Shown here: one piece after another, positions 31,605 through 39,667 of the stretch
How the letters are laid out: every line of letters starts with the position of its first letter
Numbering within the stretch: the stretch's first letter is position 1
Assembly: GCA_964540445.1 (NCBI GenBank)
Contig: CAZIMF010000003.1
Location: 1 to 39,667 of the forward strand
Direction of reading: 5' to 3'
DNA: 39,667 bases
From: JALQXV01 sp964540445
GTDB lineage: Bacteria > Patescibacteriota > Saccharimonadia > Saccharimonadales > 2-12-FULL-41-12
Position numbers and translations under genes: made by a program
Notes under the pieces: model-generated
What the model saw: the letters and a program-made list of their open reading frames with translations, nothing else
Database searches by the model: none
What the model was told of the DNA's origin: nothing

Positions 31605-33764
31605 ATGACAAATCTCAAGTCAGTGACACGCAATACTAAAAGGGTAGGGATCTTTATTTTGACCTTCGGTTTATTGGCTGTGCCACAGAATTCGTTGGCT
31701 TTAGAACCGCAGAATCAATTATCGTTGATAAGTGTTAATAATAACGGCCTCCAAGGTACACACCCTCAAGGTACGGCGGATAGTTCACTGCCTTCAATAA
31801 GTGGTGATGGTCGTTATGTTGCATTTATGTCATATGCAGTCGATCTTGTACCAAATGACACAAATAACAGACATGATATTTTCATGCGCGATATACAGGC
31901 TGGGTCAACCAGTAGAGTGAGCATAACTAACACTGGCCAAGAAGGTGATGGTACAAGTGTTACCCCGGTCATCAGTTCGAACGGTCGTTTTGTTGTTTTT
32001 GGATCGTCATCGTCTAACTTAGTGCCTGATGATACTAACAATACTTTTGATATCTTCGTTAAAGATCTACAGACTGGGCTGCTAACTCGAGAAAACACTA
32101 GTAGCAATGGACAACAAGCGAACAATAACAGCAACGGTGCGGTTTACGACATTAGTGCAGATGGTAGGTATTTGGCATTTAGCTCATTGGCAGATAATTT
32201 GGTACCAAATGATAATAATGGGCAATCCGATATCTTTTTAAAAGATCGGATAACCGGTATTACTAGCCGAGAGAGTACCAGTAGCAGTGGCCTCCAGGCT
32301 AATAATCCAAGCAGAGAGCCTTCAATTAGTAAAGATGGACGATACATTGTCTACTTATCTTATGCAAGTAACCTAATCAACAATGATTCAAATAATAATT
32401 GTGATGTATATGTGCGCGACAGATTAACAGGAACAACCAATAGAGTGAGTATAGCTAATACTGATGGGCAGGGGAATGGCTGCAGCAGCGAACCTTCAAT
32501 TTCGGGTGACGGCAGTAAAGTAGTTTTTAAATCATCTGCTACAAATCTTGTCGCCCAGCCTATAACAATACCAGCCGACTTTCCGGACATGAACAATATT
32601 TACTTGCGAAACTTAACCGATAACACGACTACATTAATTTCGATGGGAGCTAACGGCCAATCTGGCGATAGCTATAGCGACTATGCCAAAATTAGCGAAA
32701 ATGGTCGATTCATAACATATACTTCATTAGCAAACAATTTAATCGATAGCAATAATTCAGTAGTTCGTAATTCAAATATTTTTCTTTGGGATAGCCTTAC
32801 GGGGAAAAACAAACAAATAAATAATAGTTACAATGGTGCCTTAGTGAATGAGGGCAGCTACAATTCAGCCCCAAGTGCAGACGGTGCGTTAATCGCTTTT
32901 ATGTCTTACGCTTCAAATTTGGTGCCCAATGATCTCGGCCGGGCTGCTGACATTTTTGTATATAAACAAGCCTTGGATGCTGTGAATCCTACTGTCATTG
33001 GTATACCTGATCGTTCGCCAAATGCAGCAGGTTGGTATAAAGCAGACGTAACTATTGACTGGCACTCAACCGATCCTGCACCAAGTTCAGGGGCACCAAC
33101 CGATCCGCCTAACACAGTAGCTTCGAGTGAAGGGGTTGCAGTATCGTATACGAGTAATCCTAGTTGCGATCCAGCCGGTAATTGTGCGACAGGCTCCATC
33201 TCGTTGTCTATAGATAAGACAAATCCCACTATCACGGCAGTAGCTTCGCCTAACCCTAACAGCAACGGCTGGAATAATTCAAATGTAACTATATCTTTTA
33301 CTTGCAGTGACAGCTTGTCGGGTATTGCCACATGTCCATCACCCGTAACTGTAAGTAGTGAGGGCGATAATCAAACAATTACAGGCACAGTGACCGATAT
33401 GGCAGGCAATAGCTCAACAATTTCAAAAACATTACGTGTAGATAAAACCAAGCCACTAGTCAACTCATTAACTTTAACCCCATCAGTTTCTCTATTCTTC
33501 CAGCCTGTGAGCATTAGTGCCGGAGTGTCTGACGCATTGTCCGGTGTTGATAACATTCAAAGTGGAGAATATTTTATTGATACTGATCCTGGTGTTGGCA
33601 ATGCAATTCCTATGACTTATTCAAATGGTAATTTAGCAGCTACTATATCTAGTAATCCTGGCGGACTAGTGCTTACACCCCACACCGTATCTGTACGAAC
33701 CAAGGACAAAGCAGGTAATTGGAGCACGCTCCGATCTGCTCAGTTTGTTGTTGTTTTACTGTAA
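31605..33764 (+). CDS. Secreted PD40 beta-propeller protein with Ig-like C-terminal domains
   Basis: Signal peptide (about 13-33, GIFILTFGLLAVPQNSLA). Residues about 40-460 hold about seven TolB/WD40-like PD40 repeats, each of the form S-I-S-x-D-G-R-Y-V/I-A/V-F-x-S...L-V-P-N-D-T/N-N...D-I-F-x-R/K-D (SGDGRYVAFMSYAVDLVPND; SADGRYLAFSSLADNLVPND), forming an extracellular propeller. Three Ig-like/OmpL47-type domains follow (about 465-719), each with P-N-x-x-G-W-Y/N and D-x-A-G-N-x/W-S motifs and cysteines in the second. No anchor. Strong ribosome site GGAGG before ATG 31605. It precedes the first large surface protein; a protein-binding role on the cell surface is inferred. Confidence 0.85.
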   Translation: MTNLKSVTRNTKRVGIFILTFGLLAVPQNSLALEPQNQLSLISVNNNGLQGTHPQGTADSSLPSISGDGRYVAFMSYAVDLVPNDTNNRHDIFMRDIQAGSTSRVSITNTGQEGDGTSVTPVISSNGRFVVFGSSSSNLVPDDTNNTFDIFVKDLQTGLLTRENTSSNGQQANNNSNGAVYDISADGRYLAFSSLADNLVPNDNNGQSDIFLKDRITGITSRESTSSSGLQANNPSREPSISKDGRYIVYLSYASNLINNDSNNNCDVYVRDRLTGTTNRVSIANTDGQGNGCSSEPSISGDGSKVVFKSSATNLVAQPITIPADFPDMNNIYLRNLTDNTTTLISMGANGQSGDSYSDYAKISENGRFITYTSLANNLIDSNNSVVRNSNIFLWDSLTGKNKQINNSYNGALVNEGSYNSAPSADGALIAFMSYASNLVPNDLGRAADIFVYKQALDAVNPTVIGIPDRSPNAAGWYKADVTIDWHSTDPAPSSGAPTDPPNTVASSEGVAVSYTSNPSCDPAGNCATGSISLSIDKTNPTITAVASPNPNSNGWNNSNVTISFTCSDSLSGIATCPSPVTVSSEGDNQTITGTVTDMAGNSSTISKTLRVDKTKPLVNSLTLTPSVSLFFQPVSISAGVSDALSGVDNIQSGEYFIDTDPGVGNAIPMTYSNGNLAATISSNPGGLVLTPHTVSVRTKDKAGNWSTLRSAQFVVVLL

Positions 33765-33819
33765 ATTCAAGTGCTAGCATTAACTATGCGTGGCTGTGGA
33801 TAACTTTTATGGTTACGTA

Positions 33820-33849
33820 TTGCGTGGGCAGTTAAGCTTATGGTATAAC
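33820..33849 (+). promoter_or_regulatory. Conserved surface-gene promoter, copy 1
   Basis: TTGCGT (33820-33825), 18-bp spacer ending TTATGG, TATAAC (33844-33849): an extended -10. The same arrangement precedes the other two paralogs (36791 and 38394), and the following CAGGGGTGTACATA is shared with copy 2. Leader about 47 nt with AAGGAG before the start. Confidence 0.75.
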
Positions 33850-33903
33850 CAGGGGTGTACATAACTCAAAAAATTAAAACGAAAATATAAAAGGAGAAAA
33901 ATA

Positions 33904-35337
33904 ATGTTACGTATGTCTATCGGCACTCTCCGAGAAAGATCGGTGCAATCCGGCAATCTTCTGATCGCCCTAGCATTCGCCTTGTCGGGGCTGATGCCAA
34001 TTATATTAATGAAACAGGCCAGTGCGGCCCAGCTAACAGCTCGAAAGGTATTAATTTCGAACTCTACGCCTGACGCCACTGGCGTAACGTATGACTTTAC
34101 GTTTACTACCCAATCGTCTACGACTATTCAGTCACTTAGCTTCCAGTTCTGTAACACCCCGCTTGGCACGTGTGTTTTGCCTGGTACTGATGGTACTCCA
34201 ACCGCAGCTGAGAAAATTGACGTTTCACAAGTAACTGCCAGCACCGGTGGATTTACCGGTACTACCGCTAACGGTTTTGCCGACTATACTGGTGCTGACG
34301 CCGGTGGCTGTACCGAAGCCGATGGTGGTTCTGGTGTTGCGACCCAATTCTGCGCAACCCGTACTCAGGCAACCCCTGAAGCAGCCGGTATTAAAACCTT
34401 CTCGCTTACCGGTGTTAGCAACCCGATCATTTCTGCCGGTAACAACGAACCTGTTTATGTCCGCGTTGTAACCTACTCTGACACTGCCTTTGCTACTGCT
34501 GTTGACCAAGGTACCGTTGCCGCTTCAATCGTTAACCAACTTACCGTTACCGGACGTGTCCAGGAACGCCTCGTCTTCTGCGTCTTCGCCCTTGACGATA
34601 CGGCTGGTTCATCGGCTACGGTAGGTACTGCCGCAACAAACATGCCAACTGACTGTACTGCTTCTGAAGCGACCGCTAGTACAAGTGTTGACATTGGAAC
34701 TATCGATAACTCTACTATTGCAAAATCTCCTGTTAACAACACACCTCCGACCTCACTTGGTAACGACCGCTTTGCTGCTGCAATGCTTAATACCAACGCC
34801 ACTGGCGGCGTAGCCCTAACCTACTATCCAACCCTTGCTAGCTCTGGTACCAACGAACTGCGTGCTTTCCGTGTGGCCGGTGCAAGCTGTAACGTATCTG
34901 GTACTGACATCACCGACCAATGCTTTGTAAGCGCTGCCACAACCGGCACCGGCTTTGTAGCCGGCACCGAGAAATTCGGTACTCAGATTGCTTGTATCGC
35001 TAACAGTGCAACTAACTCTACTGGTACTACCGCGAATCTCGGTAAGAACGGTGCTGGTACCTATACTTCAGGTTCAGGTGCTGGTGGTTCATTTAACACC
35101 GCTTACAGCAACACCGACGACAGTATGGTCGATGACGGCTCCGACGACTGCGAAAACAGTGACATTGGTGTCAAGTTTGCCTGGGATGCTAGTGGTACTG
35201 CCGTACCACTCATCAGCTCAGTTACCGTTGTAGATGACGAACTGGTCAAGATGCGCTACGGTGCAACTGCCAGTGCTACCACCCCAACCGGTACCTACAC
35301 AGTAGCTACTACGTATATTGCAACCGCAACCTTTTAA
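33904..35337 (+). CDS. Large Ser/Thr-rich surface protein, paralog 1 (possible S-layer or fibre protein)
   Basis: Unnamed family, 477 aa. Long N-terminal region then hydrophobic signal (LLIALAFALSGLMPIIL) with cleavage near ASAAQ. The mature part is rich in Thr, Ser, Ala and Gly with paired cysteines (FCNTPLGTC; GGCTEADG…QFCATRT; SCNVSG…DQCF; DDCENSD) and ends PTGTYTVATTYIATATF. Codon choice is strongly biased to ACC, AAC, GGT and GCT, and the promoter plus AAGGAG are strong, suggesting abundant expression, as for an S-layer or surface filament. From base 33956 it is identical to paralog 3 for as far as the window reaches. Function inferred. Confidence 0.8.
   Translation: MLRMSIGTLRERSVQSGNLLIALAFALSGLMPIILMKQASAAQLTARKVLISNSTPDATGVTYDFTFTTQSSTTIQSLSFQFCNTPLGTCVLPGTDGTPTAAEKIDVSQVTASTGGFTGTTANGFADYTGADAGGCTEADGGSGVATQFCATRTQATPEAAGIKTFSLTGVSNPIISAGNNEPVYVRVVTYSDTAFATAVDQGTVAASIVNQLTVTGRVQERLVFCVFALDDTAGSSATVGTAATNMPTDCTASEATASTSVDIGTIDNSTIAKSPVNNTPPTSLGNDRFAAAMLNTNATGGVALTYYPTLASSGTNELRAFRVAGASCNVSGTDITDQCFVSAATTGTGFVAGTEKFGTQIACIANSATNSTGTTANLGKNGAGTYTSGSGAGGSFNTAYSNTDDSMVDDGSDDCENSDIGVKFAWDASGTAVPLISSVTVVDDELVKMRYGATASATTPTGTYTVATTYIATATF
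33956..35087 (+). repeat. 1132-bp exact duplicate shared with 38536-39667
   Basis: Checked line by line at a constant offset of 4580: no difference was found between 33956-35087 and 38536-39667. The identity starts inside the signal-peptide region and is cut by the window edge, so the true length may be greater. Confidence 0.95.
35033..35324 (+). repeat. 292-bp exact duplicate shared with 37994-38285
   Basis: Constant offset of 2961, no difference found; the identity runs from CGAATCTCGG to ACGTATATTGCAAC, five codons before the stop of paralog 1. Flanking parts of the two genes are clearly diverged at synonymous sites. Confidence 0.93.
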
Positions 35338-35458
35338 TAATAATCAAATCCACAGCAAAGCAATTCTTCTGACGCACTGTGTATAACGCAGCTCATTTTA
35401 GTTATACAGTTATTTTAAAATTGCTTATGCTTAATACATAAACTAATTAGGGGGTGTG

Positions 35459-36748
35459 ATGATTAAAAAATTTAATCAGATAGGCATTGTTTTAATTGCC
35501 TGCGTGATAACTGGGGTAATAGCAACGTATGGGCAAGCGTCGGCAACCGTTCCCAAGGTTAATGATTTAATGAGTGTTAATGTATCAGGCTCAAAACAAA
35601 GCATCCCAAGTACCCAGCCTTCGGTAAGTGAGGACGGCAGATACACGGCATTTACGTCTGCCGCAACTAACCTGGTATCGAGTGATACAAATGGATTTGC
35701 AGATGTTTTTGTCCGAGACAGGATATCGGGCACGACTTCATTAGTGAGTGTTTCTTCTTCAAGTACACAAGCAAATTCTGGCTCAGATAATCCTTCCATT
35801 AGCTACGATGGTCGCTACATACTATTCCATACAGGTGCCACAAATCTTGATCCGAATGATACGTTTGCTGGACCGGACGTTTACCTTCGCGATACCGTTA
35901 ACAATACTACTACTTTAGTGTCTAAGACATCGGCTGGGTATCCTACAAATAGTGCAGTAAAGGGAAAAATTAGTGCTGATGGCAGATTTGTTGTTTATCA
36001 GGCAAAAAATCCAAATACTATTTATCAAGATATATTTGTTGTAGATCTTAGTAATAATAGTGTTGATTTAGTAAGTAAAGATGCTAGCAACAATGACGGC
36101 AATAATAGTAGTGCTGACCCCTCAATTAGCTGTGATGGGGGGATAATCACGTTTTACTCTAACGCATCAAATCTTGTGTCTGGTGATACCAATGGTTTAG
36201 TTGATGTCTTTATCGCAGAACGAATCGGTGGAAACAAAATTTCAAATATTACTATTGCGGGGAACGCCGGGAGTTTTCCGACAATCGCTGGAGTATCATG
36301 CGATGGTAACTACGTTACCTTTCAGTCGGATGCCACAAATTTAGTAAGCGGGGACACAAACGGTTTTAAAGATATCTTCAGGTATAGCCGAATTAGCCAG
36401 CAAACAGAATTAATATCAAAATCTACTAGTGGAACGCTGGGGAATGGTAATAGTGTAGAATCTTCGATAAGCGGAGACGGACGATACATTGCCTATAGCT
36501 CTGGCGCTACTAATTTGGTAGCAAGTGATACAAATGGTACCGAAGATGTCTTTATCAGGGATACAAAAGCTGGTACAACTCAGTTACTTTCGCAGAATGC
36601 CTCGGGTACGTACGGCGACTTTGGCAGTTATGCGCCATTTATTAGTCCGGATGGAAAATATGCCACTTACTATACTGCTGCGGATAATTTAGTATCTGGC
36701 GACACAGATAACGATGCAGATATTATTCTTTCGGAGACGGGTTTCTAA
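35459..36748 (+). CDS. Secreted PD40 beta-propeller protein, propeller only
   Basis: Signal peptide (about 7-28, IGIVLIACVITGVIATYGQASA), then about seven PD40-type propeller repeats (SEDGRYTAFTSAATNLVSSDTNG; SYDGRYILFHTGATNL; SADGRFVVYQAKNP; SCDGGIITFYSNASNLVSGD; SGDGRYIAYSSGATNLVASD; SPDGKYATYYTAADNL), each followed by D-V/I-F-x-R-D. It is the short relative of 31605, lacking the Ig-like tail; 429 aa. The ATG at 35459 is preferred over the overlapping GTG at 35456 because of AGGGGG at 35449-35454. It sits between surface paralogs 1 and 2, so propeller and surface genes alternate. Confidence 0.85.
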   Translation: MIKKFNQIGIVLIACVITGVIATYGQASATVPKVNDLMSVNVSGSKQSIPSTQPSVSEDGRYTAFTSAATNLVSSDTNGFADVFVRDRISGTTSLVSVSSSSTQANSGSDNPSISYDGRYILFHTGATNLDPNDTFAGPDVYLRDTVNNTTTLVSKTSAGYPTNSAVKGKISADGRFVVYQAKNPNTIYQDIFVVDLSNNSVDLVSKDASNNDGNNSSADPSISCDGGIITFYSNASNLVSGDTNGLVDVFIAERIGGNKISNITIAGNAGSFPTIAGVSCDGNYVTFQSDATNLVSGDTNGFKDIFRYSRISQQTELISKSTSGTLGNGNSVESSISGDGRYIAYSSGATNLVASDTNGTEDVFIRDTKAGTTQLLSQNASGTYGDFGSYAPFISPDGKYATYYTAADNLVSGDTDNDADIILSETGF

Positions 36749-36790
36749 AGTGATAGCCATGCTCATTAATCAATAAAACAAATATTGCTA

Positions 36791-36820
36791 TTGCACACAC
36801 TACGCCGCTTATGGTATAAA
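36791..36820 (+). promoter_or_regulatory. Conserved surface-gene promoter, copy 2
   Basis: TTGCAC (36791-36796), 18-bp spacer ending TTATGG, TATAAA (36815-36820), followed by CAGGGGCGTACATA as at copy 1. Confidence 0.75.
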
Positions 36821-36870
36821 CAGGGGCGTACATACTAAAAACAAAAACAATAATTAAAAAGGAGAACTAC

Positions 36871-38298
36871 ATGTTACGTATGTCTATCGGCATTCTCCGG
36901 CAACGGGCAGTTCAATCAAGTAATCTTTTGATAGCTACTGCCTTCGCTTTGTCGGGACTGATGCCAATTCTATTAAGCGCCCAAGCAGATGCAGCGCAAT
37001 TAGCTAGCCGTAAGGTAACTATTACTAGTTCCGAACCGAGCAAAACTAACGTAAGCTATGCATTTGCGTTTACCATACCTACAGGGGCGGGTACTCCTGT
37101 GCAATCAATTGCATTTTCTTTCTGTACTACACCTCTTGGCACCTGTACTCTACCTACCGGTATGGATGTGGGAACAACATCAGCTCAGGTAAATGCCACC
37201 CAGACTTTTTCCCAAACTCCCGTTTTTACCGAACAAACCTCAACAGCAGGTGCCTGTAGTGGTGTAGCCGCTAATAACACAGCTACACAGTACTGTGTAA
37301 CCCGTACCGGTGGTACTTCTGGATCTGCCGAGACGGATGGTGCCGGTAACGCCAAAGCAATAACAGTTGATGGCATTACTAATCCATCAATACCTTCTGG
37401 TAACAATACTGCTGTGTATATCCGCATTGCTCTTTACAGCGACAATGCCTTCGCTACTCCTGTACAAGATGGTACGGTTGCTGCCGCTATCGTCAACCAA
37501 CTTACCGTTACCGGACGTGTCCAGGAACGCCTCGTCTTCTGTGTCTTCGCTCTTGATGATGTCGCTGGCTCATCTGCAACTGCTGGTACTGCTGCAGGCA
37601 ACATGCCAACTGACTGTACGGCCTCTGAAGCGACCGCTAGCACTAACGTAGATATGGGAGTAATTGACAACTCAACCGTTGCCAAATCCCCCGTTAACAA
37701 CACGCCTCCGACCTCGCTTGGTAATGACCGCTTTGGTGCAGCTCTTCTTAACACCAACGCTACAAGCGGCGTAGCCCTAACCTACTACCCAACCCTTGCT
37801 AGCTCTGGTACCAACGAACTGCGCGCTTTCCGTGTGCCTGGCTCAACTTGTAACGTGAGCGGCACAAGTTTAGTCGATCAGTGCTTCATTAGCGCCGCTA
37901 CTACCGGTGAAGGTTTTGTAGCCGGCACTGAACGATTCGGTACTCAAATTGTCTGTGTGGCTAACGCCGCAACTAACAGCATTGGTACGACTTCGAATCT
38001 CGGTAAGAACGGTGCTGGTACCTATACTTCAGGTTCAGGTGCTGGTGGTTCATTTAACACCGCTTACAGCAACACCGACGACAGTATGGTCGATGACGGC
38101 TCCGACGACTGCGAAAACAGTGACATTGGTGTCAAGTTTGCCTGGGATGCTAGTGGTACTGCCGTACCACTCATCAGCTCAGTTACCGTTGTAGATGACG
38201 AACTGGTCAAGATGCGCTACGGTGCAACTGCCAGTGCTACCACCCCAACCGGTACCTACACAGTAGCTACTACGTATATTGCAACTCCTACTTTCTAG
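36871..38298 (+). CDS. Large surface protein, paralog 2
   Basis: 475 aa, same family as 33904. N-terminus MLRMSIGILRQRAVQSSNLL nearly equals paralog 1; signal cleavage near ADAAQ. The region about 35-215 is clearly divergent from paralog 1 in sequence but keeps the cysteine pattern (FCTTPLGTC; ACSGVAAN…QYCVTRT). The centre (about 205-380) is similar with many synonymous changes. The last 97 codons or so (37994-38285) are identical at DNA level to paralog 1. The end differs slightly (ATPTF against ATATF). AAGGAG precedes the ATG. A strong terminator follows. Confidence 0.8.
   Translation: MLRMSIGILRQRAVQSSNLLIATAFALSGLMPILLSAQADAAQLASRKVTITSSEPSKTNVSYAFAFTIPTGAGTPVQSIAFSFCTTPLGTCTLPTGMDVGTTSAQVNATQTFSQTPVFTEQTSTAGACSGVAANNTATQYCVTRTGGTSGSAETDGAGNAKAITVDGITNPSIPSGNNTAVYIRIALYSDNAFATPVQDGTVAAAIVNQLTVTGRVQERLVFCVFALDDVAGSSATAGTAAGNMPTDCTASEATASTNVDMGVIDNSTVAKSPVNNTPPTSLGNDRFGAALLNTNATSGVALTYYPTLASSGTNELRAFRVPGSTCNVSGTSLVDQCFISAATTGEGFVAGTERFGTQIVCVANAATNSIGTTSNLGKNGAGTYTSGSGAGGSFNTAYSNTDDSMVDDGSDDCENSDIGVKFAWDASGTAVPLISSVTVVDDELVKMRYGATASATTPTGTYTVATTYIATPTF
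37994..38285 (+). repeat. 292-bp exact duplicate shared with 35033-35324
   Basis: Partner of the 35033 block; the 3' end of paralog 2. Exact identity next to diverged sequence suggests a conversion tract. Confidence 0.93.
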
Positions 38299-38324
38299 TC
38301 CGAACATAGTCTTCAACTTAGAAC

Positions 38325-38357
38325 AAAACACACCTTACACTACGTGAGGTGTGTTTT
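38325..38357 (+). terminator. Rho-independent terminator of surface paralog 2
   Basis: AAAACACACCT (38325-38335) pairs exactly with AGGTGTGTTTT (38347-38357); the loop contains a further CAC/GTG pairing. T-rich 3' side on both strands. Confidence 0.85.
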
Positions 38358-38393
38358 AGTTAGAAAAGAGGGGTACAGAATATAAAAAAGTCA

Positions 38394-38423
38394 TTGCGCT
38401 GACAGTTAAGCTTATGGTATAAA
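38394..38423 (+). promoter_or_regulatory. Conserved surface-gene promoter, copy 3
   Basis: TTGCGC (38394-38399), 18-bp spacer with AGTTAAGCTTATGG as in copy 1, TATAAA (38418-38423). The leader after it differs from copies 1 and 2 (about 53 nt, GGGGAG before ATG). Confidence 0.75.
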
Positions 38424-38483
38424 CAAGAGTAAATACATAATGCTACATGAGAAAATAAACATTCGATAGGGGAGTGCTAATCA

Positions 38484-39667
38484 ATGTCGAGCATGCTAAC
38501 CGGCAGATTCCAAGAAAGGGTAGAGCAATCTACTGATCTTCTGATCGCCCTAGCATTCGCCTTGTCGGGGCTGATGCCAATTATATTAATGAAACAGGCC
38601 AGTGCGGCCCAGCTAACAGCTCGAAAGGTATTAATTTCGAACTCTACGCCTGACGCCACTGGCGTAACGTATGACTTTACGTTTACTACCCAATCGTCTA
38701 CGACTATTCAGTCACTTAGCTTCCAGTTCTGTAACACCCCGCTTGGCACGTGTGTTTTGCCTGGTACTGATGGTACTCCAACCGCAGCTGAGAAAATTGA
38801 CGTTTCACAAGTAACTGCCAGCACCGGTGGATTTACCGGTACTACCGCTAACGGTTTTGCCGACTATACTGGTGCTGACGCCGGTGGCTGTACCGAAGCC
38901 GATGGTGGTTCTGGTGTTGCGACCCAATTCTGCGCAACCCGTACTCAGGCAACCCCTGAAGCAGCCGGTATTAAAACCTTCTCGCTTACCGGTGTTAGCA
39001 ACCCGATCATTTCTGCCGGTAACAACGAACCTGTTTATGTCCGCGTTGTAACCTACTCTGACACTGCCTTTGCTACTGCTGTTGACCAAGGTACCGTTGC
39101 CGCTTCAATCGTTAACCAACTTACCGTTACCGGACGTGTCCAGGAACGCCTCGTCTTCTGCGTCTTCGCCCTTGACGATACGGCTGGTTCATCGGCTACG
39201 GTAGGTACTGCCGCAACAAACATGCCAACTGACTGTACTGCTTCTGAAGCGACCGCTAGTACAAGTGTTGACATTGGAACTATCGATAACTCTACTATTG
39301 CAAAATCTCCTGTTAACAACACACCTCCGACCTCACTTGGTAACGACCGCTTTGCTGCTGCAATGCTTAATACCAACGCCACTGGCGGCGTAGCCCTAAC
39401 CTACTATCCAACCCTTGCTAGCTCTGGTACCAACGAACTGCGTGCTTTCCGTGTGGCCGGTGCAAGCTGTAACGTATCTGGTACTGACATCACCGACCAA
39501 TGCTTTGTAAGCGCTGCCACAACCGGCACCGGCTTTGTAGCCGGCACCGAGAAATTCGGTACTCAGATTGCTTGTATCGCTAACAGTGCAACTAACTCTA
39601 CTGGTACTACCGCGAATCTCGGTAAGAACGGTGCTGGTACCTATACTTCAGGTTCAGGTGCTGGTGG
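38484..39667 (+). CDS. Large surface protein, paralog 3, 3' end cut by window edge
   Basis: The frame is open to the last base. The first 17 codons or so are unlike paralog 1 (MSSMLTGRFQERVEQST against MLRMSIGTLRERSVQSG), then from 38536 the DNA is identical to paralog 1. It carries the same signal peptide, cysteine pattern and predicted surface location. The start ATG 38484 has GGGGAG 9-10 nt upstream. With its own promoter it should be an expressed third gene rather than a silent cassette, unless the promoter is off. The window may end here because an assembly could not pass the repeat. Confidence 0.85.
   Translation, partial: MSSMLTGRFQERVEQSTDLLIALAFALSGLMPIILMKQASAAQLTARKVLISNSTPDATGVTYDFTFTTQSSTTIQSLSFQFCNTPLGTCVLPGTDGTPTAAEKIDVSQVTASTGGFTGTTANGFADYTGADAGGCTEADGGSGVATQFCATRTQATPEAAGIKTFSLTGVSNPIISAGNNEPVYVRVVTYSDTAFATAVDQGTVAASIVNQLTVTGRVQERLVFCVFALDDTAGSSATVGTAATNMPTDCTASEATASTSVDIGTIDNSTIAKSPVNNTPPTSLGNDRFAAAMLNTNATGGVALTYYPTLASSGTNELRAFRVAGASCNVSGTDITDQCFVSAATTGTGFVAGTEKFGTQIACIANSATNSTGTTANLGKNGAGTYTSGSGAG
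38536..39667 (+). repeat. 1132-bp exact duplicate shared with 33956-35087
   Basis: Partner of the 33956 block. It reaches the last base of the window. Confidence 0.95.

Noticed and set aside
33843..39382. Minus-strand and other-frame ORFs repeated inside the surface paralogs (for example 34225-34509 and 38805-39089)
   Set aside because: They appear twice only because the host genes are duplicated. Composition and position show they are shadows.
33904..39667. Three surface genes as a CRISPR or tandem-repeat artefact
   Set aside because: The repeats are gene-length, separated by unique genes and individual leaders; there is no spacer-repeat structure anywhere in the window.

Overview
The window looks like a chromosomal piece of a Patescibacteria/CPR bacterium, most likely Saccharibacteria (TM7). 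The signs are small compact genes, many short membrane-anchored or secreted proteins of unknown function, a compact DEAD-box helicase, TATAAT-type promoters that often sit directly on the start codon, an LPxTG-type surface protein, and a cluster of Ser/Thr/Ala-rich surface proteins. This assignment rests on gene style, not on a marker comparison. TAG, TAA and TGA all appear to be used as stops.

Region 1 (1-9000) is housekeeping: the 3' part of tpiA, a small membrane protein, a UvrD/PcrA helicase whose last 17 codons lie behind an in-frame TAG, a secreted DUF348/G5/lysozyme-fold cell-wall protein, rsmA, a PEBP-family protein with an unknown membrane partner, a DEAD-box RNA helicase and a KTSC protein. 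Region 2 (9000-16000) holds an SGNH hydrolase, an LPKTG-anchored protein, acylphosphatase, a His-rich small protein, a type-2 malate/lactate dehydrogenase, a C39-like protease, the tmRNA (ssrA, minus strand), a PurO-like IMP cyclohydrolase and a DUF475/TerC membrane protein. Region 3 (16500-22200) holds a zinc-knuckle miniprotein, metG, an APH-family kinase, tatD, two unknown genes and a cysteine desulfurase.

Region 4 (22461-28701) is a tight operon for an F1-type ATPase: delta-, alpha-, gamma-, beta- and epsilon-like genes preceded by a b-like membrane coiled-coil protein. No atpB (a) or normal atpE (c) gene is present. The operon instead opens with a secreted beta-rich domain fused to a two-helix membrane hairpin whose cytoplasmic loop (GRNP) recalls subunit c, but which has no acidic residue in either helix. 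This is the strongest candidate for an unusual machine in the window.

Region 5 (28858-39667) is a cell-surface region: a membrane-anchored beta-helix-like protein, two small secreted/membrane proteins, two PD40 beta-propeller proteins, and three paralogous large surface proteins (33904, 36871, 38484). The paralogs share a conserved promoter architecture and are mosaics. Copies 1 and 3 are identical over at least 1132 bp up to the window edge, and copies 1 and 2 are identical over 292 bp at the 3' end, which points to recent duplication or gene conversion.

Six copies of an intergenic palindrome (core TTCATTAAA-N-TTTAATGAA with GTACTATATC-type outer arms) are scattered over the first 29 kb, and a separate 27-bp perfect or near-perfect hairpin lies just before metG.
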